DNA of 64,000 bases from Thermoplasmata archaeon. GTDB lineage: Archaea > Thermoplasmatota > Thermoplasmata > Halarchaeoplasmatales > Halarchaeoplasmataceae. Positions within the stretch are counted from its first letter, which is position 1. Each line of letters starts with the position of its first letter. Of this stretch, positions 1 through 7,961 are shown in pieces. The stretch spans positions 1 through 64,000 of the forward strand of contig PWHR01000085.1 of the NCBI GenBank assembly GCA_003554965.1, written 5' to 3'. Below the pieces are notes generated by a model. The model had not been told where the DNA came from, made no database searches, and saw nothing but the letters and a program-made list of their open reading frames with translations. The position numbers and the translations under genes are program-made.

Positions 1-2
1 TA

Positions 3-69
3 CCCTGATAGTGGAGTGGGGTATTAAAAACCTGCCCTCTGGCAGGTTACCTCACTTCACTATTTAGGG
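3..69. repeat. long nested inverted repeat (hairpin element) at the left edge
   Basis: The region folds into one extended hairpin. Bases 3-6 pair with 66-69, bases 8-21 pair with 50-63 (14 pairs, two of them G-T), and an inner stem AACCTGCC (29-36) pairs with GGCAGGTT (41-48) around a CTCT loop. Read on the minus strand, the inner stem is followed by a run of T, so it may act as the terminator of the pilin gene that ends at 197. It could also be the leader of a gene beyond the window edge, or a palindromic repeat element. No protein-coding gene is apparent in bases 1-196. Confidence 0.5.
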
Positions 70-196
70 AAAAATTATTCAACTTAAGAATCGACTAATT
101 TCGAAAAATGCAATGCCCTATATCAATAAAGATGAACTGATAAACAGTTTTCAAAAAATAGAAGAAAGGATTTTAGTTGTTTTGACGGTTTATAGA

Positions 197-697
197 TCAG
201 AACCCTCTAGATGTCGATCCCTGGGAACCGTCTACTCTCATTTCGATCCTATCGAGTTCTATATCATCAGATCCCCCAAGTTCTATATCGATATCTTCGA
301 AAAATATCGTCGTGCCTGTGTTCATATCGCCGTTATCCAACCCTGTATAGCCCGAGACATATTCATCTTCCTCCGCCTCTTCTTCCAGTTCGATGATGTA
401 TTCCATCGGTGTTCCATCGTCTTCGTAGACTATCCTCACCTCGATGTCGTCTAGCTCTGCAGAGTTGGGTTGACTTAGAGATTCTATGTTCAAGACGAAT
501 CTTTCCAACACCTCATCCTCTTCGTTGAAATTATACTCCTCGATATCTATGACGGCGGCGAGCGGCAGTTCTTCTTCCTCTCCTAGGTCTCCGATCATCA
601 GGAACAGACTCGCGGCCAAAACGACAGTTATAGCCACCAGGAGTATTATAGCTATAACCGGCGAAACGGCTTTTTCATCTCTCTTGAGTCTTTTAAT
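197..697 (-). CDS. archaeal type IV pilin-like protein, apparent ATT start
   Basis: This is a secreted, membrane-anchored pilin-like protein of about 166 residues. The N-terminus has the archaeal pilin pattern: a basic stretch KRLKRDEKAVSPV followed at once by a hydrophobic helix of about 20 residues, then a very acidic extracellular domain. Processing by a prepilin peptidase near the VSPV is inferred. It is a paralogue of the pilin encoded at 871-1359, and aligning the two puts the start at an ATT codon (697-695), 9 bases after a GGAGG. No ATG, GTG or TTG lies in frame between that GGAGG and the signal sequence. An ATG exists far upstream at 805, but that extension would translate the TATA-like promoter and leader. 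The ATT assignment is therefore an inference from alignment and ribosome-site spacing. Confidence 0.75.
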   Translation of the reverse strand: MKRLKRDEKAVSPVIAIILLVAITVVLAASLFLMIGDLGEEEELPLAAVIDIEEYNFNEEDEVLERFVLNIESLSQPNSAELDDIEVRIVYEDDGTPMEYIIELEEEAEEDEYVSGYTGLDNGDMNTGTTIFFEDIDIELGGSDDIELDRIEMRVDGSQGSTSRGF

Positions 698-712
698 AGG
701 TTGAGTCCTCCA

Positions 713-728
713 GCAGGCGACAACCTGC
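713..728 (-). promoter_or_regulatory. 5'-leader hairpin abutting the Shine-Dalgarno of pilin 1
   Basis: On the minus strand GCAGG and CCTGC form a 5-bp stem directly followed by the GGAGG ribosome site. A TATA-like box (around 750-760, AATATATAAGG on the minus strand) would place the transcript start just before the hairpin. The same arrangement precedes pilin 2. Confidence 0.45.
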
Positions 729-870
729 GTAAATATATTATGTAAGAATGACCTTATATATTTTTCGTATTTATAATATATCATACTGGCTACAGAGAAA
801 AGCACTCGAAAAAGGATAATAGAAAGGAAAGGGGTTTTAGGTGTGTTCTACTCTTCTAGGTGTGTCCAAT

Positions 871-1359
871 CTAGAAGCTTGCGGAGGTGGAGCCGTCGTA
901 TCCGTCGACTCGTAGTTCTACCCTGTCGAGTCCCTCTTCAGGGATATCATCGATATCATCATTAATATCTTCGATAAATATCGTTGTGCCGGTCACTATA
1001 TCGTCGCCATCAGCACCTATCTTACTTATGTCTTCATCTATGTCTAACTCCGCTTCTTCTGTGCCTTCGTCGTCGTATATCACTCTTAGATCCAAATCAT
1101 CTACATCTATAGAGCTCGGCTCACTCACAGAGGAAAAGTAGATGTCTAGACCTGACAGATGGTTGTCATTGTTATTGTTATCTTCTGTTGTTTCATAGTC
1201 GTCGATGCTGATACTCGCGGTCAGCGGCATATCGCCGTCGCCGCCGAAGTCACCGACCATCATGTACAGCGTAGCAGCCAGTACCACTGTTATCGCAACC
1301 ATCAGGATGGTCGCGATAACGGGAGACACACCTTCTTCGTTTCTCTTCAATCTTTTCAT
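871..1359 (-). CDS. archaeal type IV pilin-like protein
   Basis: This 162-residue paralogue of the neighbouring pilin starts at ATG with a good GGAGG 9 bases upstream. Residues 1-12 are basic (MKRLKRNEEGVS), residues about 13-34 form one hydrophobic helix (PVIATILMVAITVVLA core), and the rest is an acidic, beta-rich extracellular domain ending in a Gly/Ser-rich DGYDGSTSASF, a tail closely echoed in pilin 1. The family forms adhesive pili or is simply anchored to the membrane; which one cannot be told here. The two pilin genes lie in tandem downstream of a KaiC-like pair on the same strand, but long leaders suggest each has its own promoter. Confidence 0.85.
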   Translation of the reverse strand: MKRLKRNEEGVSPVIATILMVAITVVLAATLYMMVGDFGGDGDMPLTASISIDDYETTEDNNNNDNHLSGLDIYFSSVSEPSSIDVDDLDLRVIYDDEGTEEAELDIDEDISKIGADGDDIVTGTTIFIEDINDDIDDIPEEGLDRVELRVDGYDGSTSASF

Positions 1360-1374
1360 AATTTAGGTCCTCCT

Positions 1375-1390
1375 GCAGGTTTTAACCTGC
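1375..1390 (-). promoter_or_regulatory. 5'-leader hairpin abutting the Shine-Dalgarno of pilin 2
   Basis: A perfect 7-bp inverted repeat GCAGGTT / AACCTGC with a 2-base loop lies immediately upstream of the GGAGG of pilin 2. Its stem sequence is shared with the pilin 1 leader (GCAGG/CCTGC) and with the inner hairpin at 29-48. It may stabilise the mRNA 5' end or modulate ribosome access; this is inferred. Confidence 0.45.
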
Positions 1391-1522
1391 GCCGGTTATA
1401 TGATACCTTATCCTATAAAAGATTTATGCCTTTGTATCAAATGTTTATATATTCATGTGATTTAAAATGAAAATGAACTCGACTCCAGATCACTGAAGGC
1501 TCCTAAAAAGGACTGCATTTTC

Positions 1523-2122
1523 TTATACTTCTATCTCTCCCGACTCTTCCCCTTTCTTCGGACCAACTTCGATGAAGTCGTCGCACACCATGGCCAGCAT
1601 GTTATCGATGTCCTCGGAATCCTGCTCTGACACTGAAAGTATGAAAGTGAAACAGTCGTGAGACCTCAGGTTAGAGATCAGGATGTGGAGGAATTCAGAT
1701 AATATCCTGTTGTCGTTGTGTATCGCCAAAGAATCTATAGAATCGATGATCACGGTGTTCTCGTCCATGGGATACTTCTTCAAGAGGTATTCTATCTTCA
1801 GGCTGATGTTCTCCAACATCGTCGGGCTCTCTACGAAAGTGACGCCTTCCGGCTGTTCAGAGGCGCCCATGGTCATGTAGGATACAGCGTCTACGAACTG
1901 GATACCTTCACAACCTATGTCGAAAGCCTCCAATACTTGGATTATCGTCGAAGAGGAGATAGTAGAAGTGGTATAGATCACCTGCATGTCCTTATCTCTC
2001 TTAAAATCGTCTGTCAACGCAGTTATCACGTCGAAGTAAGATTCTACATCCACCTTCAACGCCACAGCTGACCCTGATTCCATGCTATCTAACTTTTCCA
2101 GTAATCCTCGTATATCAACCAT
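1523..2122 (-). CDS. RecA-superfamily, KaiC-like protein without a Walker A motif
   Basis: This protein of about 199 residues looks like a degenerate RecA/KaiC-fold domain. It has hydrophobic strands such as VIYTTST and the Walker B-like TVIIDSIDSLAI, but no GxxxxGKT loop, so it probably does not bind ATP in the usual way. The start is taken as ATG 2122, which overlaps the stop of the upstream KaiC-like gene (2115-2117) by 8 bases, a typical translational coupling. A more upstream start at 2149 is possible. The tight pairing suggests the two proteins act as partners. The C-terminus is acidic and disordered-looking. Its function is unknown. Confidence 0.6.
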   Translation of the reverse strand: MVDIRGLLEKLDSMESGSAVALKVDVESYFDVITALTDDFKRDKDMQVIYTTSTISSSTIIQVLEAFDIGCEGIQFVDAVSYMTMGASEQPEGVTFVESPTMLENISLKIEYLLKKYPMDENTVIIDSIDSLAIHNDNRILSEFLHILISNLRSHDCFTFILSVSEQDSEDIDNMLAMVCDDFIEVGPKKGEESGEIEV

Positions 2123-2909
2123 CCGCACCACCACCGACAGTGTCCACACCGCCGCCTTTCAGCAGCGGCACTAGAAGAACTCCGACCGAAGTGAGATCGA
2201 GAACGTATTTAGCTCTAGAATGATCGGTGCCTCTCATCTTAACCACCTGGAGTGTCCTCAACAGGTCGCCCTGCCTTTCCAGATTTCCCATCATTATGAT
2301 GCCGTCGGCTATGGCTTCTTCAACTCCGTACTGCGAATACCTCGGTTCTTCCGGCGAGATCTCAGAAACGAGCAGAGAAGTGCATCCGTGTGATGATAAC
2401 ATCTTCATAAGCTGCAGCATGAAATCTCTTATCTTCTCTTCCGTCTTAAGCTGGAAGCACACAGAGGTCACGGAATCGATGACCAACCTTTTGACATCTT
2501 TCTCCAAGACCAACTCTTCTATCCTTTCTATCAACTCGTCTATCTCTTTGAAGGAGAATTCACTCTTGTCCAACAACCCCAACTCTTCGTATATGTCGGG
2601 CATGTCAACGAAGGACAGGTAGCCTTCTTCGATAAGAGATTGATCGAAGAAGTCGTATGGGACAACGTTGTTGAGCATCTTCATGGAGTCCTCGGTCACG
2701 GAGATGAAAAGACAGTTCTCCTCGTTTATGGCTCCGTGTACAAGAAATTCCAGGCTCAAAGTGGTCTTTCCGGTCCCGCAGCTTCCGGTCACCAAAACAG
2801 AATTCGACCTGGGGATACCTCCGTTGAGGATGGTATCTAGCGCTTCGATGCCCGTAACGCATCTTTCTCGCTCCTTATCAGGTATTATCGACCAATCTTT
2901 TTCGCCCAT
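2115..2909 (-). CDS. KaiC-like RecA-superfamily ATPase
   Basis: This is a single-domain KaiC/RadA-like ATPase of 264 residues. The N-terminus has the family hallmark TGIEALDTILNGGIPRSNSVLV, then Walker A GSCGTGKTTL (about residues 43-52), an acidic Walker B region RLVIDSVTSV (about 142-151), and the typical C-terminal KMRGTDHSRAKYVLDLTSVGV strand. Such archaeal KaiC homologues are single-domain signalling or regulatory ATPases, sometimes linked to motility and pili; none is shown to be a clock. It is the first gene of a minus-strand pair with a Walker A-less partner and lies upstream of two pilin genes. Confidence 0.85.
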   Translation of the reverse strand: MGEKDWSIIPDKERERCVTGIEALDTILNGGIPRSNSVLVTGSCGTGKTTLSLEFLVHGAINEENCLFISVTEDSMKMLNNVVPYDFFDQSLIEEGYLSFVDMPDIYEELGLLDKSEFSFKEIDELIERIEELVLEKDVKRLVIDSVTSVCFQLKTEEKIRDFMLQLMKMLSSHGCTSLLVSEISPEEPRYSQYGVEEAIADGIIMMGNLERQGDLLRTLQVVKMRGTDHSRAKYVLDLTSVGVLLVPLLKGGGVDTVGGGADG

Positions 2910-3100
2910 CTCACATCACGGCTTTTCTTACCACTCAATCTCTTTATCTTTTTTAATCTTTCCGCTCTTTTAGATAACTCTTTTTTCTAAATACATAACT
3001 CATATTTATATTTCTCGAATCTATTTTATACAACCCCCCAAAATCTTAAACTAGCAAAACAAAGGATTTATATCTTCACTGGCTATTCACCACAAAGAGA

Positions 3101-4414
3101 GTGAGCACCATGCGTCTATTCGGTTCTTCGGGTATAAGGGGAGTAGTCAACGAAAAGATCACACCAAAACTCTGCAAAGATATCGGCAGAGCGGTGGGAG
3201 ACGTCTACAAAGATGTCATAATGGGTCACGATCCTAGGCCTACAGCAGACCTCGTCACTTCGGCATTGATCGCAGGACTCACTTCTTCCGGCGCCGACGT
3301 TCACAGAGCCGGGATGCTCACCACCTCTACCTTAGCTCACGCCGCAGAAGATCACGACTGCGGGGTGATGGTCACAGCATCTCACAATCCGAAAGAGTAC
3401 AACGGGATAAAGTTATGGAATCCCGACGGGAGTTCTTTTAACACGGCTCAGATGGAGGAGATCGAAGAGAAGCTGCAGAACACTCCTTCACTCGCTTCCT
3501 GGGACCAGGTCGGAAACGTCTATCGCACTACAGGAGCTATAGAAGATCACATCGAAGACATATTGGATCGTATCGGAAAAGATTTTCAACAAAAAGTCGT
3601 TGTGGACTGCGCCAACGGTTCAGCATCTACGATAACCCCGTACCTGCTCAAAAAGATGGGGTGTGAAGTGATAACTCTGAACGCACAACCGGACGGAACC
3701 TTTCCAGCACATCCTTCAGAACCGGTAGAGAAGAATCTACAACGATTGAAGAAGGCGGTTAAAACGAGCGGTGCAGATCTCGGCATCGCTCATGACGGCG
3801 ATGGAGACAGGATGGTCGCTTTCGATCCCGAGGGAAATTACCTGGGAGGTGACGAACTGCTGAAACTCTTCGCCATGGAAGTCGAAGGCACAGTCGTCGT
3901 ACCAGTCAACTCTTCTATGGCGATAGACGAATTGGCTGAGGAAGTCTACAGAACAAAGGTGGGAGATGTTTTCGTTTCCGAAAGGTTGAAGCAAGAAAGC
4001 GCTGCATTTGGAGGCGAACCTTCCGGCACTTGGATATTTCCAGAACTCAGCTATGGGCCCGACGGGATATTCGCTGCAGCAAAACTCGTAGAGATGAACT
4101 CCGAGATGTCTCTCACTGAAACTGTAGAAGACCTACCTAAATATCCTCGAAAAAAGACGTCTATAATAACCGACAACAAAAGAGAGGTCATGGAGAAGTT
4201 AATATCTTTATACGAGGAAAACTATTCTGATGAAAGGTTTGATCTCGTGGACGGTATCAGATCGAAGGACGATGACGGATGGTCTCTGATAAGAGCTTCA
4301 GGCACCGAACCTAAGATAAGGATAACCGCAGAGGCGAGAGACAGAAACGCGTTAGAAAGAGTATTCAAAAAAGCTAAAGATGATCTGGAAGCATGCATGG
4401 AGGAGATAAGATGA
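3101..4414 (+). CDS. glmM: phosphoglucosamine mutase / phosphohexomutase
   Basis: This enzyme interconverts hexosamine- or hexose-6-phosphate and the 1-phosphate for sugar-nucleotide synthesis. It shows all phosphohexomutase landmarks: the N-terminal FGSSGIRG, the phosphoserine loop TASHNPKEYNG (Ser about residue 94), the metal loop DGDGDR (about residue 227) and the C-terminal phosphate-binding RASGTEPKIRI. At 437 residues it has normal family length. A TATA-like box at about 3066-3075 places the transcript start close to the gene, so it is probably nearly leaderless; the start may be GTG 3101 or ATG 3110. The next gene, a GlmU-like enzyme, overlaps its stop, which favours a GlmM role over phosphomannomutase. 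Confidence 0.9.
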   Translation: MSTMRLFGSSGIRGVVNEKITPKLCKDIGRAVGDVYKDVIMGHDPRPTADLVTSALIAGLTSSGADVHRAGMLTTSTLAHAAEDHDCGVMVTASHNPKEYNGIKLWNPDGSSFNTAQMEEIEEKLQNTPSLASWDQVGNVYRTTGAIEDHIEDILDRIGKDFQQKVVVDCANGSASTITPYLLKKMGCEVITLNAQPDGTFPAHPSEPVEKNLQRLKKAVKTSGADLGIAHDGDGDRMVAFDPEGNYLGGDELLKLFAMEVEGTVVVPVNSSMAIDELAEEVYRTKVGDVFVSERLKQESAAFGGEPSGTWIFPELSYGPDGIFAAAKLVEMNSEMSLTETVEDLPKYPRKKTSIITDNKREVMEKLISLYEENYSDERFDLVDGIRSKDDDGWSLIRASGTEPKIRITAEARDRNALERVFKKAKDDLEACMEEIR

Positions 4415-5625
4415 AGGCATTTCTATTGGCCGCCGGCAAAGGTACGAGGATGAGACCCCTCACCGAGAACACACCTAAACCACTACTCCCCATAGCTGGT
4501 AAACCCGCACTCCAGCACTTGATAGATAGTTTAGAGGAGATGATGGACGAGATAATCATCCTGGTCGGATGGGAGGGAGAGAAGATAAAAGAGGGTGTAG
4601 GATCATCCGAGGCTGAACTTCGCTTCGTAAGACAGGAAGAGCAGTCAGGTACTGCTGATGCGATCAGCTACGCGGAGAGGTTTGTAGATGACAAGTTCGT
4701 CTGTATGAACGCCGATGTCCTTATGCCAAAGAACGTGCTGACAGATTTCGTAAAAAGTTTCTCCAAAACTGAAAACTCAATGATAGGCCTTGCCGAGGTC
4801 AAAGACCCTTATAATTACGGTGTAGTCACAACAGAAGGTAAAAATGTAAAGGAGATAATCGAGAAGCCGGAGGATCCTCCAGAAAGCAAAGTAAATTCGG
4901 GTCTCTACGGCTTCACAGAAGAGATCTTCGAGGCGATAGATAAGACGGAAAAATCACCGAGAGGAGAATACGAGATCACCGATTCGCTCAAGATCATGAT
5001 GGAAGATTCAAACATAGAGCACTTCAAAATAGAAGAATGGCACGAACTCAGCAGACCGTGGGATCTTCTTTCGACTAACGAAGAGATAATGAAGGATACG
5101 CTCGATGAAGATATAAGAGGGGAAGTAAAAGAGAATGTCCATATCGAGGGTACCGTCCAGATATCTGAAGGTGCCACCATAAAGGAAGGATCCTATATAA
5201 TCGGGCCCGTATATATAGGAAAAGATGCAAAGATAGGGCCCAACTGTCACATCAGACCTTCCACCCACATAGGGAGCGATTGTAAGGTAGGTGCCGCATC
5301 TGAAGTCAAGAACAGCATAATAATGAAAGGCACGCAGGTACCTCACCACAATTATGTGGGTGACAGCGTTATAGGTAAGGACTGCAATTTTGGCTCAGGG
5401 ACCAAAGTGGCCAACTTACGTTTAGATGATAAGAATATCAAGGTGATCCATAGAGGTGAAAAGATCGACACAGGCAGGAGAAAGTTGGGTGTAATAATGG
5501 GAGATGATGTAAAAACCGGTATAAACAGCATGATCAATCCAGGAACGATAATCTGGGAAAGATGCTTTATCGGACCCGGGGCTTTAGCCCAAAGCGAGAT
5601 AGGACCTGAAAGTAAGATACAATGA
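4411..5625 (+). CDS. bifunctional sugar-1-phosphate nucleotidylyltransferase / acetyltransferase (archaeal GlmU-like)
   Basis: The N-terminal half is a nucleotidyltransferase with the signature LAAGKGTRMRPLT at residues 7-19 and the N-terminal-domain motifs NADVL and EKPEDPPE. The C-terminal half (from about residue 235) carries left-handed beta-helix hexapeptide repeats, such as EGATIKEGSYIIGPVYIG, typical of acetyltransferases. Archaeal homologues make UDP-GlcNAc from GlcN-1-P in two steps. The ATG at 4411 overlaps the upstream glmM stop (ATGA), and the gene overlaps the next one in the same way, so the three form an operon. The length, 404 residues, is normal. Confidence 0.9.
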   Translation: MKAFLLAAGKGTRMRPLTENTPKPLLPIAGKPALQHLIDSLEEMMDEIIILVGWEGEKIKEGVGSSEAELRFVRQEEQSGTADAISYAERFVDDKFVCMNADVLMPKNVLTDFVKSFSKTENSMIGLAEVKDPYNYGVVTTEGKNVKEIIEKPEDPPESKVNSGLYGFTEEIFEAIDKTEKSPRGEYEITDSLKIMMEDSNIEHFKIEEWHELSRPWDLLSTNEEIMKDTLDEDIRGEVKENVHIEGTVQISEGATIKEGSYIIGPVYIGKDAKIGPNCHIRPSTHIGSDCKVGAASEVKNSIIMKGTQVPHHNYVGDSVIGKDCNFGSGTKVANLRLDDKNIKVIHRGEKIDTGRRKLGVIMGDDVKTGINSMINPGTIIWERCFIGPGALAQSEIGPESKIQ

Positions 5626-6752
5626 AGATAGCTCAGCTCAGCCCGTATTTCTACCCGCATCTTGGCGGAGTCGAATCGCACGTCCTCGAACTCTCGAAGA
5701 AACTCATCGAAAGAGGACATGAGGTATTTGTAGTGACTACCAAACTCGAGGACACATCAGATGAAGACGTGATCGAGGGAGTACCTGTCAAAAGAGTCGA
5801 GCCTATAACTATCCTATTTTCCACTCCTATAGTACCAGGGATCAATCAAGCGCTTTTAGATGAAGATTTTGATATACTCCATGGTCACACCCCCCCACCT
5901 CTCATGTCATTCTCTGGAGCTAGAGTCTCAGAAAAGAAGGATGTCCCTTTCGTGCTCACTTATCACTGCGACCTGGAGATACCAAACCCCTTAGGTCCTT
6001 TTATAGTCGCTATCTACCAGCGGACATTGGGTACATACACGGTCAGCAGGTCGGACAAGATAATAACTACGACGACCACTTACGGAGCCACGTCTAGGGC
6101 GGTCTGGTACAGGGAAGCGGACGTTATCCCTAACGCGGTAGATGAACAACGTTTTCACCCCTCAAACGACGGAACTTCCGTGAGAGAGGAATTGGGTATA
6201 GGGGACAAAAAGATGGTGATGTATGTCGGAAGGATAGTATATCATAAAGGCTTGGAATATTTTGTCGAATCGGCCAAGTATCTCGACGATCAAGATGTTC
6301 AATACGTATTGGTAGGTACCGGGGACTTTCGACCAGAACTAGAAAAGATAATACGCAGAGAAGACATAGAAGATAGAGTGATGTTTGCTGGTCGAGTATC
6401 GAACGAGAGGCTGCCTAATTACTACGGAGCGGCCGACGTTTTCGTCCTGCCTTCAGTGTCTAGATTGGAGGCCTTCGGTATAGTCGCCCTCGAAGCTCTA
6501 GCTTCCGAAGTTCCCGTCGTCATCTCTGACATACCGGGCGTGAGAGAGGTCATCGTTGAGGGTAAGCACGGCCTACTGGCAGAACCCATGAATCCAAGGG
6601 ATATAGCTGGAAAAGTACGTACTCTACTGGAAAATCCAGATATGGCCGATAGGATGGGGAAAAAAGGGCGGAAAAGAGTCGAAGAGAAGTTCACATGGGA
6701 GAGGGTCGCGAAAGATATAGAAGAAGTTTACCACTCCCTACTCACTCGATGA
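5622..6752 (+). CDS. GT4-family glycosyltransferase
   Basis: This 376-residue protein has a two-domain GT-B fold. The N-terminus has the GT4 glycine-rich strand YFYPHLGGVESHV, and the C-terminal domain holds VGRIVYHKGLEYF and the conserved EAFGIVALEALA donor-binding motif, where the Glu residues contact the nucleotide sugar. No membrane segment is seen, so it acts on the cytoplasmic face of the membrane. The acceptor is unknown; the operon with GlmM and GlmU-like genes suggests UDP-GlcNAc or a related donor and a role in surface glycoconjugate or glycolipid synthesis. The last 11 bases overlap the convergent JAMM gene. Confidence 0.85.
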   Translation: MKIAQLSPYFYPHLGGVESHVLELSKKLIERGHEVFVVTTKLEDTSDEDVIEGVPVKRVEPITILFSTPIVPGINQALLDEDFDILHGHTPPPLMSFSGARVSEKKDVPFVLTYHCDLEIPNPLGPFIVAIYQRTLGTYTVSRSDKIITTTTTYGATSRAVWYREADVIPNAVDEQRFHPSNDGTSVREELGIGDKKMVMYVGRIVYHKGLEYFVESAKYLDDQDVQYVLVGTGDFRPELEKIIRREDIEDRVMFAGRVSNERLPNYYGAADVFVLPSVSRLEAFGIVALEALASEVPVVISDIPGVREVIVEGKHGLLAEPMNPRDIAGKVRTLLENPDMADRMGKKGRKRVEEKFTWERVAKDIEEVYHSLLTR

Positions 6753-7131
6753 TATCTAGGTCCACCTTTTTTCCAGTGTTGTCATAGGCCTGCCAGGAAT
6801 CTAGATTATATGGATATCCCATGATTATATGCAGTCTACCGTATTTCCCAAAAGTTATCATATCGCCTCGCGAAGGATTGTAGCTCGATGAAGGATGGCT
6901 GTGTATCACTCCCACGATAGAGAAATCTACAGGTAGAGTTCTAAGTTTCAATATCGCGCTTCTAGGTCCCGAGACCGTCCCGGGTACCATGATCAGTTCT
7001 GATATTATCCCATCTATCTCTCTCATCCCAGCAGCGAACTCCTTAGGATGTGCATCTTTTGCGCTCTCGCTGAAAAGATTGAGCACTCGTTTTGTTATAC
7101 CTTCTATCTTTCTATTCTCAAAAAGGCCCAT
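6742..7131 (-). CDS. JAMM/MPN+ domain metalloprotease
   Basis: This 129-residue stand-alone JAB1/MPN+ domain shows the zinc-site signature GVIHSHPSSSYNPSRGD (His-x-His...Asp), with the upstream catalytic Glu expected in the SELIMVPG segment. Archaeal members can cleave ubiquitin-like SAMP conjugates (desampylases); that role is inferred from family and is not proven by the sequence. The stop overlaps the end of the convergent glycosyltransferase gene, and the start overlaps the last base of the NAD kinase gene, so it is the last gene of a three-gene minus-strand unit. Confidence 0.8.
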   Translation of the reverse strand: MGLFENRKIEGITKRVLNLFSESAKDAHPKEFAAGMREIDGIISELIMVPGTVSGPRSAILKLRTLPVDFSIVGVIHSHPSSSYNPSRGDMITFGKYGRLHIIMGYPYNLDSWQAYDNTGKKVDLDIIE

Positions 7132-7961
7132 TATCCAAACACCGACTTTGAGACCAACTTCTGTTTTATCTTATCATAAAAATTGTCTTCAAAACTTATC
7201 AGTTTAGCCCTGTTCTCACTTGGAACCACGTTGATCTCATCCTTGAAGTCGACTTTGAACTCCTCCTTTCCGTCCAACACCATCAGTCCTGAGTTATCTT
7301 CCCCTGTCAATTCGACTTTTACGGGCTCATCTACTGGGACGACATGAGGTTTGGTCGCCATATCGAAGGGTGTTATCGGAACCACTATGAAGACTTCAAG
7401 TTTAGGATTGACTATAGGTCCGCCTGCACTCATAGCATAACATGTAGAGCCTGTCGGCGTCGCCACTATGACTCCGTCGGCTCTGAATCTATCTATCAGA
7501 TTTGCTCCGTGATGTACTATCATCTCTCTCAGTTTTGCTATCTCATCACTGAATAGGACCATCTCGTTTGTGCACTCACCGACCTTTTTGCCGTTCAGTA
7601 GCACGTCCAATTTCAACCTCTCATCGATGAAATAATCATCGGAATCGATTTTATCTAAAGCTGAATCGATCTCCGGTATTTCCACGTTCGTCAAGAAACC
7701 TACCGTGCCTGTGTTTACTCCAAGTGCGGGAAGATCGGTGTGCTGCATCAGTCTCAGCAGCGTACCGTCCCCTCCTATACTCATTATGAAATCTATATCT
7801 TTTTCAAGGATCTCTTCTATCGAATAGCCATCGAAGTTCAATGTGTCAGCTATTTTTTCTTCAAAATATACTTCCTCAACAGAGGTATGCTCGATCAAAG
7901 ATCTTATCTTGCCCTCGTGTTCATCGTCTACTCTTCCGTAGACCGCAAATCTCAAACTCAT
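7131..7961 (-). CDS. nadK: NAD kinase (ATP/polyphosphate)
   Basis: This enzyme phosphorylates NAD to NADP. The hallmark GGDGTLLRL motif sits at about residue 63, followed by NTGTVGFLT, and the second conserved block TPTGSTCYAMSAGGPI lies near residue 168. The length of 276 residues is usual for archaeal NadK. It lies between an inositol-phosphatase family gene, with which it overlaps by 4 bases, and a JAMM protease gene. In some archaea NAD kinase is fused to or paired with such a phosphatase, so the pairing may be functional. Confidence 0.92.
   Translation of the reverse strand: MSLRFAVYGRVDDEHEGKIRSLIEHTSVEEVYFEEKIADTLNFDGYSIEEILEKDIDFIMSIGGDGTLLRLMQHTDLPALGVNTGTVGFLTNVEIPEIDSALDKIDSDDYFIDERLKLDVLLNGKKVGECTNEMVLFSDEIAKLREMIVHHGANLIDRFRADGVIVATPTGSTCYAMSAGGPIVNPKLEVFIVVPITPFDMATKPHVVPVDEPVKVELTGEDNSGLMVLDGKEEFKVDFKDEINVVPSENRAKLISFEDNFYDKIKQKLVSKSVFG

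Noticed and set aside
2115-2909. A circadian-clock KaiC
   Set aside because: It is a single-domain protein without kaiA or kaiB nearby; archaeal KaiC-like ATPases of this type are not clock proteins.
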